Shown: positions 42,479 through 55,190 of the stretch, piece by piece | Numbering within the stretch: position 1 is the first letter of the stretch | How the letters are laid out: each line of letters opens with the position of its first letter | DNA from: Tilletiopsis washingtonensis | Taxonomy: Eukaryota; Basidiomycota; Exobasidiomycetes; Entylomatales | Direction of reading: 5' to 3' | NCBI RefSeq assembly: GCF_003144115.1 | Contig: NW_020312019.1 | Coordinates: 92,787-156,786 of the forward strand | DNA length: 64,000 bases | Notes under the pieces: generated by a model | Database searches by the model: none | Told to the model about the DNA's origin: nothing | What the model saw: the letters and a program-made list of their open reading frames with translations, nothing else | Translations under genes and position numbers: made by a program

Positions 42479-45400
42479 TTAGCTTGGGGTGTCGGCGGCG
42501 CCGTGGTGCGCGCGCGACGTCTGACGGCGGACGAGGCTGGCGCCGGAGCGCGCCGGCGAGGCGCGGCCCGAGGTGGGGTCGACTGGCGGCCGCACGGCTC
42601 GACGCACGGTGCTCGCCGCCGACGGCGAGCCGATGTGCGTCTCGCTTGCAGTGCGACGCACAGAGCGCGCCTGGTCGGGCGCGGCGCGCAGCTGCTCGAG
42701 AATGTCGCGCGCCAGCTCGCGCACGAGGACGGCGCCGTCGTCGCGAGAGAGGCGCTCGATGATCTGCGAGAAGGGCGCGTCAGCATGCGCAGGCACGCCT
42801 CTGCGCAGCGCTGCAACGCACCTCGAGCAGCTTGTACTGCGCGATGAAGCTCTGGCCGTCGGGGTGCGCGTCGCAGACCAGCTTCGTGATGCGCAGCAGG
42901 TTGAGGCGCACGACGGCCTTGGCGTGGCCGAGGCGCTTGATGAGGCGCTTGAGGAAGTTGGCGCTCGTGCCGACGGCCAGTGCCACGCTCGGCGAGAGAC
43001 GCAGAATGCCCGTGAAGGGCGCTAGGAGGTTCTCGAAGCTGCTGGCCGTCGCCGTCGTGGTGAAGACGCTGAGAATGGCCGCCGTTGACTCGGGACGCAG
43101 CAGCGCAGCCTCGACGCGCGAGTCCTCCTGCAGCCAGACGTACACGGCGTCGAGGGCCTGCGCGCGCCACGCCGGGTCCTCGAGGAGATCGAGGTAGAAG
43201 TCGATGCCGCCGTGCTGGTTCATCAGCTTGCGCGTGACCTTGGCGTGCGCGAAGTCGCACAGGATCTGCAAGCACGCAGCAGCGTCAGCAACGGCAGCAG
43301 CAGCCGGGCTGCACACAGCCACTGACCGGCAGGGCGAACTGCTTGAGGTGCGACTTGTTGCGCACAATGCGCAGCAGCTCCGGGATGATGCCCGCCTGCG
43401 CAGCCTCCTCCTGGCGCGACTTGTTGAGACGGCAGACTGGCGGCGCGGCGTTAGCTCTGTTTCCGGACTCTCGCCCGTGGCTGACTCACGGTTGTACATC
43501 GTGTTGAGGACCTGGTTGCTGACCTCGTTGCCCCACGGGCCGTCGTGGTGCTGCGCCAGCACGCGCGTCAGCGCCTCGATGGTGTTGGCGTTCTGCAGCT
43601 CGTCGAGGATCGGCGGGCTCATCGAGAGGCTCTTGATGCTCTTGAGCATCAGCGTGAGCGACTTTGGATCGAGATCGTGGCAGGCCTGCATCATGCGCCG
43701 CAGCACGCCGCGCGTGGCCACGCGCTCCTTGAGCCACGAGCCGCGCGTCGAGCTCGAGAAGATGATGAAGATCTGCAGGATGCGGTCCTTGGCGGCAAGG
43801 ACGTAGTCGGGTGTCTCCTCGTCGGGCTCCGCGTCGTCCTCGATGACCTGCGCCAGCACCTCGGACAGCGGCTCCATCAGGCCCTCCTGCGCGAGCATGC
43901 GGCAGAAGTCGTTGCGCGAGGCCTGGCTCTGTGGCAAGGCTCAGCAAGGCGTACAAGCATATGCCAGCGCAATCACTCACCTGCAGGCCCAGCACGCTGT
44001 TGACGCAGGCAATGCCCAGGCAGACGAGTGCCTTCTCCTCCGCGTAGTCCTCGTCGATGAGGCCGACGAGCGTCTTGAGGCCGCGACACGACAGCACGAA
44101 CTGCAGCGTCAGGCTCGAGCTGTCGCACATGCAGTAGATGAAGTGCGCGGCCTCGAGGCGCACGTCGGGCGAGTGCTTCTTGGCTGTGAGCGCCATGACA
44201 ACGGGAATGGCGCCGATAAGGCACAGCGTCTCTTGTGCTGAGCTCTCATCGTAGATGAGCTGGGCGGGACGTCAGCTGATGGCTCGAGCGCCGCGGTGAC
44301 AGCACCACGTACAATGTTGAGCAGGCCTAGCAGCTCAAAGGTCACGGCGTCGGCGCGCGACAGCTCAAGCAGCTGCACGATGGCGAGAGCACCGTGCGCA
44401 GACAGGATGACGGCCTTCATCTCGGGCACCTGCGTCATGTACAGCTCCTGCAGGCAGCTCGCAGCGTCAGTGCATGGCATGGACCAGGCCTCGCGAAACT
44501 CACGAGCTGGTAGCACGTCTCGATGAGCTCCTCCTCGCCGATGCTCGCATCCTGCAAGGCATCAACGAGCTTGGTGACCTCGGCAGCATTCCGCGCGTGC
44601 TTGTCGCGCGCGAGGTTCGACTCTAGATCGGCCTGGTCCGCCAGCTCGCCGTCAATCTCAGCGAAAGGATCGTCATCGTCCTCGTCGTCGCCGAGCCACG
44701 AGCGGTTCGACAGGCGGGTGGTGAGCTGCAGCGTTGGCGTCGCGGAGGACGAGCCTGTTGTGGAAAGGTCAGCGGTCTGGCACTTGCCTCGCACATCGTC
44801 CACGCTCACCTTCGCTCGTCCCAGTCTTGCCGAAGAGATCCGAGTAGTCCTCGCCACCGCCCTCGCTGTACTTGCTCAGCGTGCGCCGCACCGACTTCCA
44901 CTTCTCGTCGCTGAGCTTGACGCTGCCTGGCGGGCTGAGCGAGGACATCGGGCTGTCTGGACGGTCGCGGATCGCGGCGATGCTGGGCGACGACAGCTGT
45001 CGTACCGGTCGCATCGTGCCACCGGGCGAGCGATCGCTGCCGGAACTGCCACGACGGCCCAGGGCTGGAGCGCCCGACGACGAGCTGCCAGCAGAGCTTA
45101 ATGCCTTGAGGTCATTGGGGTGGAAAAGCCGTCGGCCGACACTGTGCTGCGCCTGCAGCTTGCGGATGCGCTCGTCGAGGTGGTTTTCCTCGTCGTCAGA
45201 GACGAGGTCTGAGTAGTCCTCGACGTCGGCGGAGGCACTGCTCTCGTCGAGCTTCGGCAGGACGGCCGCCGCAGCACGCGGTGATTTGGCCGCCGTGGAC
45301 GAGCGGCCGCTCGGCCCGGCGAGGGGTCTCCTCGGCGGCGACGCTGGCGAGCTGTCGCGCTTCCGCGGCTTGATCGTCATGAAGTTGTCCTCGTTGCTCT

Positions 45401-48400
45401 CCGCCAGGTCAAAGTCTGCGGCATCGAGCGCAGGCGACGCAGCAGGCTTAGCTTCAACACGCCGCGCCTCTGCCTTCGTCTTTGCATCTGCCTTTGCCTC
45501 GGCCTTTGGCATGCGCTCTTCGGGCTTGTCGAAGGAGCTGATCTTCGTCGAGGAGATGCCCTCCTCAAAGTCATCGTCCCAGTTGTCGTCTGTTGCCTCG
45601 GGCATGAGCGCCTTGCGCTGCTCCAGCAGCGGCGCAGCGTGCAGCGGCGGCAGCACCGGCACCACGTTTGTCTTTGGCGAGCCGAGGCTGACCAGCAGGC
45701 CCGTGAAGGGCGCGTCGCTGCTCTTCGGCGTGCTGTCCGGGTCTGTGCTGCGCGAAGGAGCAGGCAGGGTGGTGTTGTCGGAAGTCATGCCAGCAGGCAG
45801 CGGCCGGCTGACAGAGCGCGCGGTGCGGCGCGTCGGCGTGCGCTGGTGGGGCGCCAGCGATGCGTCCGTCTGGTCCGCAGAGGTAGGCCAGCGTCCGGCG
45901 CCGAGTGGGCCGCCAGGAGGCGCGAGCGATGCGGGCTTGATGGTCGAAGCATCAGCGACGGGGCCGCGAGGAGCAAGCGGGCCAGGCGGATCACGCAGCG
46001 CCTCGTTCCACTCCTGCACGCTCTTGACGGCCTCGTCATACACCGTCGCCGTGCCTTGTCCGCGCAGCGAGCCGCCCTTGTGCATGCCTTCCAGCTGTCG
46101 CCGCGAGTTCATCATCCACGGGTGGCGCAGCAGCTTGCGCGCCGACACACGCAGGTTCGCGTCCTTCTGGAAGCACAGCATCAGAAAGTCCTTGACGACC
46201 TGTGCACGGATCTGCATGAGCTGTGCGCATGTCTTCGGCATTCGCTTTCCACGCACCGGACTGGCGCTCTCGGGCAGCGGCGGGCAGTCGTCCTGCACGA
46301 TGCGGAAGAGCGCAGGCATTGGGTCGAGCTGGTGGTACGGCGGCTTGCCCTCGAGCAGCTCAATGACGACGCAGCCGACGCTCCAGATGTCGCTGGCCGT
46401 ACTGGCACCGGACTGGTCAATCACCTCGGGCGCCATCCAGTACGGGCTGCCGACGACGGCGTAGTCGGCCATGGCGCCCGTGCGCGTCGCCACGCCAAAG
46501 TCGGCCAGCTTGACGCTGCCGTCCTTGGTGGTGAGGATGTTGGCGCCCTTGATGTCGCGATGGATCACACCTTGGTCGTGCAGGTACAGCAGACCCTCTA
46601 GCATCTGGCTCACGTACACGCCCACGAGGCCCTCGGGGAACTTGCCGAAGCGCTTGCAGATGTGCTGCAGCGAGCCGTTCTCGCAGTACCTGTGCGCATG
46701 CGTGAGTGAAGTGACGAGAGGGATGCACGCGCATCGCTTACTCGAGGATGATGTAGAGATAGTCGCGCGTCTTCTCCGAGCCCTTGTACTTGACGATGTT
46801 CGGGTGCTGGCGCAGTGGATGAGCACGACGGCCTGCCGAGGCGAGGCCCGTGCACTCACGTTCAGGCATCGCAGCAGATCGATCTCGGACTGCAAGAGCC
46901 ATCAGCGACCGCTCTTTTCCACTACACCACCACGTCTCCACTCGACTCACCATGATCTCGCCCAGCTCACTCGCAGGAATGTTGCCCAGCCGGATCTGCT
47001 TGACGGCCACTGTCTCGCCCGTGATCCAGTTCAAGCCGCGAAAGACACTGCCGAACGCGCCTCTGCCCAGGCAGTCTCCGAGTTGCTACGGCGCCGCGGT
47101 CAGGGAGCCGCTTCGCTACCCGGTGGCACAGCACGGACTCACGTAGTGTCCCAGCTGCGCAAGGGCCGCGCCGCCCGACTGGCTCGTGTCCGACATGCCC
47201 GACGCCGACGCCTGGCGTGCCTGCTGCAGCACGGCTGTGGCCGACGTCGGAGAGGGCAGTGGCGCTGCGGCCGCACGCATGTTGGCGCCGCCGCCAGCGC
47301 CGAACATGCCGCCGGCAGACGCAGCTGCAGCGCCGGAAAGCGCCGGCGGAGCGCTGTGCTTGGCCAGCAGTGGGGCAGCCGGGTGCGCGGCGGCGCTCGG
47401 CAGGCCGCGGCCCGCGAGCGGCCTGGCGTCGCTGCTCTTTGGAGGCAGAGGGGACTGCTGCCTTGGCGCGCGGACGGTAGCGCCAGGACTGGCGGGCTGA
47501 GGACTGGCGGGCGAGGCGGCGCGCTGCGGTGTTGGAGAGCCCGAGCGCAGGTCGGTGTCGTTCGCGGCGAAGGGGATGGGTGGGCGGCGCTTGAGAGTCT
47601 GGAGCTGCGAGGTCCGCGGCGTGAGCGCGGCAGGTGTGGTGGTTGCGAGACAAGCCGCTGGCGGCGGTGCGGCGTTGGGCAGACAGCACGGGCCGTCGGC
47701 TGCCAGACACAGCGGCGACGGGGCAGGGACCGGAGCTGGGAGAGGAGACAGAGAGGGCCGAGCGCAACGCGCGCTCCATCAGGCGCATGACGGCAGAGGC
47801 GCGCGCTGCTGCACGTCGGCGCAGCGGGCAGCCGCGCGCCGCACCGCCGCGCCTTGACTCCACGAGCAAGACCCCAGAGCTCGACCTCGGTACGCCGGGC
47901 GCTCCACGTCGTCCCTCGCTGTTGCTCGTCCAGCGTTCTGTCGCAAGAGCGGCTGCTGCTCAGACAGCAACACAGCGGTGCAGTCCGGTCAGATGCCGCA
48001 CCCCGCACGCGCCGCTGCGGTCGGCACGCGCGTGCAGCGCCGTTGGGCATGCTCCGCCGGCGCAGGCATGGCTCGCCGGGCACCTCGCCCGTCTGCGCGT
48101 TGCCGGCCTGGAGGTGTTGGTCTCGCCTGCCGCAGCATCCAGCGCGACGAACGCCTCGCGCCTCTGCGGCCGCCAGCTGCCAGACTCACCTCCTTCGGCG
48201 GCGTGCTCTCCAGCACCTTCTCGCGCGCCTTCTGCAGGTGATGCTGCGGCGAACCCGACGCAGCAGGTGGTGCTTGTCGCCACGCCGGGCCCGGGATCGT
48301 CTGCACCTCGCCCTCGCAGGCCGCAAAGACGTGCGACGCGCCACTCTTGCTGCCGGCGGCGGCGCTGTACGAGGCGTGCGGACTGCGCTGCGGCGTCATG

Positions 48401-48417
48401 TGCCCGCGAGAGGACAT
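42479..48417 (-). CDS. sepH: Septation/mitotic-exit kinase SepH (Cdc15, fission yeast Cdc7)
   Basis: STE-type kinase heading the SIN/MEN cascade that triggers septation. Thirteen exons are modelled (first 48417-48190, then 47604-47143, 47085-46951, 46889-46860, 46806-46742, 46689-44810, 44754-44504, 44447-44313, 44259-43981, 43928-43490, 43436-43327, 43265-42822, 42763-42479), 1,580 residues in frame. Kinase features: [70 protein letters not shown] Ser/Pro-rich linker follows, then armadillo/HEAT-type helices ([86 protein letters not shown]), the SepH/Cdc7 C-terminal layout. The first exon and start are uncertain, being joined across a 585-nt intron chosen by phase. From exon 2 onward I am confident. 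Confidence 0.88.
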
Positions 48418-49551
48418 GCCGGCGGCGGAGGATGGGCAAGAGGATCGGGCGCTAGCGTGTGAAAGGGAGGGGGCGGAGCAAACGGCGGAGGAGCGGTGCT
48501 CGGCGAGACGCACACCTCAGCGCCCTAGTCCCAGCTCCACTTTCGCCCTGCGCGAGAGACTGTTCGCTCGCCGGTCCTGCTGCGATGACGATGCACTTTG
48601 AGTAGTGTGACGTCTGCGAGGAAGTGCGGCCCAAGCATGCTCCTGCTGGGAGCCGAACATGCAGCGGGGCGGTGCCCAGAGCGCAGGGGCGTTGCCGCAG
48701 GCGTGTCGTGTGCCGCGCGTCGAGGCTCGTTCCGCCGTCGAGCTTGCACGCACACCCTCTCCGAGTCAAGAGCGCAGCCAGTTGCGCTCAAAATCTCGAG
48801 CACGATGATGACTCTTCTTTCGCGAAGTCAAGGCTCGCTGATCGGCAGACGCAGGCACAGCAAGCCACACCTTGTGCCGCGCCCACAGATCGACGTGCCG
48901 CGCGCCTCGGCGGCGCAGGAGGTCGCAAGGCGTGGGAGCGCTGCAGGTCGAGACCACCTGGCAGCCATGATCGACGAGTGCGGCACGAGAGCAGTCTATC
49001 CTGGGTGACGATCATGAGCAGAGCGATGCTTTCCGCGGCTCTCGGCGTCGGTGATGCGGCCTCCCTTTGCGGCTGCTGCGGTGTCGTGCCGCGTGCCTGG
49101 GCGCGGCCGACTCGCCTCGACTTGCTCTCGTCCTTCTCGAAGCGCGTGCGACGCTTTGGCGCAGTCCATGACAGATATGCGAGCCCGCCTCGAAAGTCGA
49201 GAGTATGTGCACTAGACTCTGCACATAGCACAAATCGAGTCGGCGATGATCGTCGACGGCGGGATGTGGCATCTCTGCCTGCAGCGATGGGGCAAGCGCG
49301 CGGGGTGCGCGCGTGGGGTAGCAACGCGCGGCGGCGCGGAACACCTCCTCTCGTCCGTGCGCTCTGCATGCTGCCGGGCACTCATCCGCCATCACATCAC
49401 GGAGCAGCGGCCGGGGGGTGCCGGCAGGGGTGGGTGTCACTGCAGTCGCCATGTGCTCAAAAGGGCGGCCGCGGATGCGCATCTCTGCTCCCGACCCCCA
49501 CGCCCCGCCCCTGCCCTCCGCGCCGCCTCTCTCCGCCGTGCCGCCGCCGTC
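48418..49551. other. Divergent intergenic region sepH / RRM-like gene
   Basis: About 1.1 kb. The sepH open frame continues upstream to about 48513, so the true start may lie there. Other frames show no motifs. No RNA gene or TATA box recognised. Confidence 0.4.
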
Positions 49552-52500
49552 ATGGGCAAGTCCAAGGCCAAGGCCAAGCGTGCCGCTGCCGCCGCCGCCG
49601 CCGATGCCTCTGCTGCTCCGTCGACTGCGCCCCTCGCGCTGCACCCGCTCAACACCATCGCGCCCTTCACTGTCCCTCCCGCTCATCCTCCGCCGGGCAC
49701 CGCAGCACCGCCCATGCTCAGCTACGGCTCCGCACACGTCGTCGGGCAGCTGACCAAGGGCGGCCTGGCTGCGCGGACGTGGGATGCCAGCGCTGCACCC
49801 AGCCCGAGCCTGGAGGACCAGAAGCGCGTCGGCACGTGGCTCAAGGAGCAGCACAGCAGTGACGGCCCAGACCATGCCTCGACGACGGCGCACAGCACAA
49901 AGCCCACCAGCCCGCGCACGCCTGTCACGAAGCGCTCGACCGGCGACTCGTACTCCAGGGCGCTCCTCGGCGGCGGCGCAAGTGCTCCCCGCGGATCGAA
50001 GCAGTGGAGCGCCGATCAGCGCACGCAGCACGACGCCGTCTCGTCTGGCTTCACCAAGTGGCAGGGCACCTCGGCGCCTCTCGTCCACGCGCACGACATG
50101 CGCGCCATCACTACGCTCTTCGTACCCGGGTGAGTCAAAGCCCCGGCGTCCAAGGCCGATGCTTCGCTCACCCGGCTTCTCCCCTTCCGCAGTCTCAGCT
50201 ACGAGCTTCCCATCGAGGCAGTGTACGAGAACCTCCACGGACACCTCTCGCGCTTTGCGCCGCTGTATGAGCTGCGCATCAAGGATCTGTGGCACGAGGG
50301 CCCCTGCGAGGGATGGCGCAGAGTGGCATTCGCCTCGTACGCTGTGAGTGGACCTTGCAAGCGGCCGACTGCTGAGACTGATCACGCATCACAGACGCCG
50401 CGCTTGGCGCTGCAGGGCTTCAACGCGCGCAACGCCAGTGGTCTTGGTAAGACACTCTGGCTCTCAAGTCTGTCAAAGCCGCTGACCCTCGTCTCCACTT
50501 CAGGCCAGACGCTGCGTCTCGAGCTCTCTGGTAAGGAGACCATGCTCGATGTCGAGTGCAGCGGTCCCGTCGACATCACTGCGCTGCGCCATGTGCTCGA
50601 CCCTCACGGCTCCAGCCCCGTTCCGCTGCCTGCTGCACTGCTCGGCGAGGGCTCGCAGCCCCTCACGGGCCAGGTGCGTGCTACTCTTCTGCATCGAAGA
50701 TACAAGCTGACGAGATGCATACAGGTGCTGTACGCCATCGCTAGCCTCTTCTCCCCTTGCCGCCTCGAGATGCGCCAGACCGGAGTCGAAGGCACGAGCT
50801 CGTGGACCATCGAGTTTGCGAATCACGGCTCTGCCGGCCACTTCCTAATGGTGAGCATTGCCGACGTTCACACGTCCGCGGTGGCACTCCAGAGCTCACT
50901 CTCCTTGCAGGCTCTGGCGCAGCTTCCGGAGTCGGAGCCACTGCGCTGCGTTTTCCACCGCTCCTATGCCGAGCGTCAGCAGCCGCGCAATCCTTCTCCT
51001 CCCGCTCAGCCTCAGAACACCGCCGTGTCGCCCGAAACGATCAGCGCCAGCAAGGGCGTCAACGCCTCTCTCGACGACCCTTTCGCACAGCATCCTCCAA
51101 CGACGCCCCGCATCTTACTCGGCGCCGACGAGCCCGAGACCGACTCACCTCCCGCCTCTTCTCGTCTGCCGGGCCTCTTCGTCGCCGGCCAGCTCGCCGT
51201 ACCTGCGTCGCCGGCGACGCCCTCGACGCCGCCTCTTGACCCGCACATCCGCCGCCAGGACGAGCCGTCGCCGCCGAGCTCGCCCGAGCTGGAGCTACGC
51301 ACGCCGGGAGGTAGCTCGACGCAGGCTACGAGTCCGTTGCTGCACCACAAGAGCTCGTCGGTGTTCGGCTGGGGCAGCGCCTCGACCATCGACCCGGTGA
51401 GCAAGCGGTCGCGCAAACACCGGCCCGGGCCGGTGCTGACGGTCCCTCGCAGTGCGGCCTGTGGTGTGGCACGGTGCCGTTCGAGGTGCGCGACCACCTC
51501 GAGGAGCTGGTGCACAACGAGCTTGCGTCGCTGGGCGAGATCGAGGAGATCCGCATCGCAAGCTTGAAGAATCCGACGATCGCCGACCGCCCCAGGGCGA
51601 TGGCTTTCGTGCAGTGAGTCTGCTGCCGCCGAGCAGAGCGGCGCCGCTGATCGCTTGCGTCCGCAGGTTCGTCTCCGAGGCTAGCGTCGTCGAGGCGCTG
51701 AAGCGTCCTCTCAGGATGCTTGGTGGTCATGCTGTTCAGGTGCGCATGTCGTGTGACGCGCCTCGGCCTCTGCTGACGCGCAAGGCACAGCTCAAGCCTC
51801 GCGAGCGTCTCCAAATGCGCGGCTCTCCCGATCGCACCGACTCTCTGGCGCCCAACCATCTGGCACTCATGCCTCCGTCGCCCTCGCCGTCATCGCGAAA
51901 GGACAACAGCAAGGGCAACACGCCGCGCGTTCGCAACGCGACGTCGCGCAAAGTCTCGGACGCCTCGTCGCACGGCGGACTCGGCCTTGACCTCGGACAC
52001 ATCCCGTACACGCAGGCTCAGCCGATGAAGATGGGCAGGAACGTGCCGCGTGGCCCTGCCGCTGGTGTGAGTGCTCGAAGCTCGCCTCAGCGAGGCGTCG
52101 GCTCACACCGCATCTTCAGTGGAAGCAAAGCTACCGCTCCACTCAGGCATCGCAGCGCGGAGGCTGGACGGCCGAGTGAGTGCTTCTGCTCGCACCAGAC
52201 ATCTCTGGGCGCTGACACCTACGTGCAGCCACGCCTCCTTCTCGGCTGCACAGCAGTTCCTCAACGGTCCCCACAGTCCCGACGAGCGCCAGGCCGTAGC
52301 TCAAGCGCTCGCGATTGCGCATGCGCAGGTGATGGCCCACCACCAGCGCTTCGAGCACGTCGCTGGACAGACGGCTCACGCTCAGGCGTCGTTCGGCACC
52401 GCCATGCCTTTCATGCCGACAACACAGCAGGCAACGAGCATGCAGCAGCAAGCCTGGCCGCCCAACGGCATGATCATCTCTGCCTCGACGCCCTTCGTCG

Positions 52501-52771
52501 TGCCCTCGACTACACTTGACGCTGCGGCCGCAGGGGGACAGGCGCAGCTGCAGCCGTGGCTAGAGGGCGTGCCGCTGCCCTTCGATGCATCGCTCTTCTA
52601 CGGCGAGGCGGAGAGCATGAAGACTGAGAAGGTGACGCCTGAGGTGCAGAGCGAGAACCTGCGCCTGTACGCACAGCCCATCGCTATTCCTGCCGTAAGT
52701 CGCGCACGACGATGCGTCTTTGCCTCGCTGCTGCTCACTCTCGCGCGCATCAGTGGGCCTCCGATGACTGA
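49552..52771 (+). CDS. RNA-binding protein with RRM-like domains, unknown role
   Basis: Twelve exons (49552-50129, 50193-50343, 50395-50446, 50504-50673, 50725-50850, 50911-51396, 51453-51613, 51667-51739, 51791-52066, 52120-52175, 52229-52694, 52754-52771) sum to 870 residues. A Lys/Ala start (MGKSKAKAKRAAAA) precedes a first RRM-like fold: TTLFVPGLSYELPIEAVYEN, LYELRIKDLW, WRRVAFASYATPRLALQGFN. A degenerate second one follows (DITALRHVLDP, SWTIEFANHGSAGHFL). A clearer C-terminal one reads GLWCGTVPFEVRDHLEELV, LGEIEEIRIAS, AMAFVQFVSEASVVEALKR. The rest is Ser/Pro- and Gln-rich, probably disordered. Three spaced RRM-like folds recall Mei2-type proteins, but I cannot confirm that. The final exon is 18 nt. 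ICL1 is convergent downstream. Confidence 0.7.
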
Positions 52772-53232
52772 GCAGCGCGGCACTGGCTCCTTCTCCCTCC
52801 GTCTCTGTCTCGCTCGCAGGTCTGTACATGCATCAGCACCGTCTTGGACCCCTGGCGGGTCGCACAGCAGTCACCTTTTCACCCCTGGCGGGTCCTCTCC
52901 ACGCTCCTTGATCTTCAGCCGCGCATACCAGTCTCCGTCACCTTTTCCCCTTCCTCTCCTCCCGGACCTCGTCCTCCTCCGGACTTCCCTCGTCCTCCCT
53001 CAGCAGACGAGCACGCACAATGACATCTCTTCCTCGCCACCCTTCTCACGCGAAAGCTCAGACGGCGCGGCACGATGAACGAGGTGTTTCTTTTGGACAC
53101 AGAGAGGTACAGGTACTAGCGGAGTCAGGAGGCGGGAGAAGGGTAGTAACGCGAGAGGAAAGGAGGCGAGATATGGTAGAGGGAGGGAATGAGACGGGAG
53201 AAAGCGCGGCGGAAGGCTGGACTGCAGACCGC
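52772..53232. other. Convergent intergenic region RRM-like / ICL1
   Basis: About 0.46 kb between two stops, pyrimidine-rich on the plus strand. It contains two copies of CCCCTGGCGGGTC and two of GTCACCTTTTC, annotated separately. No RNA gene seen. Confidence 0.5.
52849..52947 (+). repeat. Interleaved short direct repeats in 3' region
   Basis: CCCCTGGCGGGTC occurs at 52849-52861 and 52882-52894. GTCACCTTTTC occurs at 52870-52880 and 52937-52947. They sit in the likely 3' UTR of the RRM-like gene. Confidence 0.7.
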
Positions 53233-55190
53233 TCAGTGCTTGAACTGGTCCTCCGTCGAGCCCTTCATGGCCGCCGTCGAGGTGACGCCGCCGGTGACCG
53301 TCTTGAGGAGGTTGTCGACGTACTCTGCGCCCGACCACTTCTGGTGCGTGAGGACGTCGCAGCCAATCTCGCGCTCCTTGCGCTGCACGAGCTCGACGTA
53401 GGCCTTCATGCCCTCGGTGCTGAAGCCGCGCGCAAACTGGTCGGAGATGTAGGCGTTGGAGTGCAGGCCGGCCAGCGTGATGAACTGCCAGACGAAGCCC
53501 AGCTTGCCGAGGTCCCAGACGTAGCTCTTCATCGCCTCGGTCGACAGCTTGGCCGCGTCCCAGTTGAACGAGGGCGAGAGGTTGTAGGCGAGCCACTGGC
53601 CGGGCACGGCGGCGCGCACGCCCTCGGCAAACTCCTTTGCCTGCGCCAGGATGGGCGACTTGGTCTCCATCCAGATGAGGTCCGTGTGCGGCGCAAAGGC
53701 AATGGCGCGGTTGACGGCGCACTGGGTGCCGCCCTGGTACTGGTAGTAGCCCTCGCGCGTGCGCGGGCCGTCCCAGTCCCAGAAGAACGTCGAGCCGTCG
53801 ATGCCGTACTTGGTGGCAATCTGGCGCGCCGCCTTGTTCGACTTGTTGGCCGCCTCGGCGAGGAAGGCGTCGGCCTTGGCGGCCTGCGCGCCGCCGCGGT
53901 TGCGCAGCTCCTCGGCGACGGCCGTGGTGAAGAGCTTCAGGTTGGCCGCCTTGGTCCAGGCATCCTCGACGGCCTGCAGCGCATCGCCAGACTTGCCCTC
54001 GGCCTCGGCCGCGTTCATGACGTCGACGAGCGGCTGCAGGCTCGAGTTGGTCGTGCCGAGGATAAAGGCGTGGTCGCGCTCGTCGACGTTGGTGGTGAGC
54101 AGCGTGGCCGCCTCCGAGTCGGTGCGCGCCACGACGAGGTTCTCGACGCCCATGATGTCGTACTGCAGGCGGATGGCGATAAGGCGGTTGATGTGCTCCG
54201 AGATGGGCACCAGCACCTTGCCCGCCATGTGGCCGCACTTCTTGGTGCCCGGCGCCTGGTCCTCAATGTGGATGCCCGCCGCGCCCTTCTCGACGAAGAG
54301 CTTGGTGAGCTTCATCACTGCCGTCAGGCCGCCGTGGCCCGTGTCGGCGTCGGCGACGATGGGCCGCAGGTAGTCGATGTACGGCGTCTTGGCGCGCTGC
54401 GCCGGCGCCATGCCCGTGCGTGCCTCGCGCTGCTTGCGGTCGTGGAAGAGCTGCGCCATGAAGAGGTGCTCGACCTTGAGCGGCACGGTGTTGTAGGGGT
54501 AGTCTGCCGCAGAGGGATCAGCTGCGGCTCTGCAACGGCGGGCCGGAGCAAGCACACGCACCGGCAAGGTCCGGGCCGGGCTCGTTGGTGCTGCTGGCCG
54601 TGCTGCTGCTCTGCCAGCCGCTGACGTAGACGGTCTCGAGGTACTTTGCCATCTGCGTGATCTGCACGGGGTCGAGGGCGCCGTAGGTGTGGCTCGGCGT
54701 GCCGGCGGCGGCGTGCGCCTCGAGCAGCTTCCAGAGCTTCTTGCCCTGCTCATTGCTCGGGTAGGCGATGGGCAGCGTGCCGCGCTTCGAGACGACCTGC
54801 TCGGCCGTGTAGGGGCGCTTGGTGCGGGCGAAGCGCGGCGACTGGCAAACGGCAGAGGTGAGCGTGCGGCCTGGCAGTGGAGGTGTATGCGCGGCTCGGT
54901 GGAGGCAGCGGCCAGCTCAGGCGCGCCGTGGCTTGGCGCGCGGCCGCGCGAGTGCGGGGTGCGGGTGCATGAGCCGTGCGCCGCCGCGGCCAGCGCGATC
55001 GCCGCTGCTGCATGCGCTGCTGGCAGGAGGTGTTCCGGGCTGCCACACTCGAGCAGCAGGCAGACATGCCACAGCATCGCACAGCGGAGCATCGCACGCG
55101 TGCACGCGTGCGACTCACCTTCCACCACTGCTTGACGGCCTCGACCTCGGCCTCGAACGTCTTTGCCTCGGTGTCGGCGTTGAAGCCCAT
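53233..55190 (-). CDS. ICL1: Isocitrate lyase
   Basis: Cleaves isocitrate to glyoxylate and succinate, the first glyoxylate-cycle step needed for growth on acetate or fatty acids. Three exons (55190-55119, 54841-54562, 54503-53233) give 540 residues, the usual fungal length. The signature K205-K-C-G-H209 holds the catalytic Cys. Other family segments: [77 protein letters not shown] and [12 protein letters not shown]. The C-terminus (DQFKH) is not a canonical PTS1. Intron 1 is 277 nt, longer than local introns, just after codon 24. It is divergent from the Sls1-like gene and convergent with the RRM-like gene. Confidence 0.97.

Noticed and set aside
44769-46895. Long ORFs on the plus strand across sepH, KOG1 and ICL1
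   Set aside because: They mirror strongly biased codons of confirmed minus-strand genes and show no motifs of their own.
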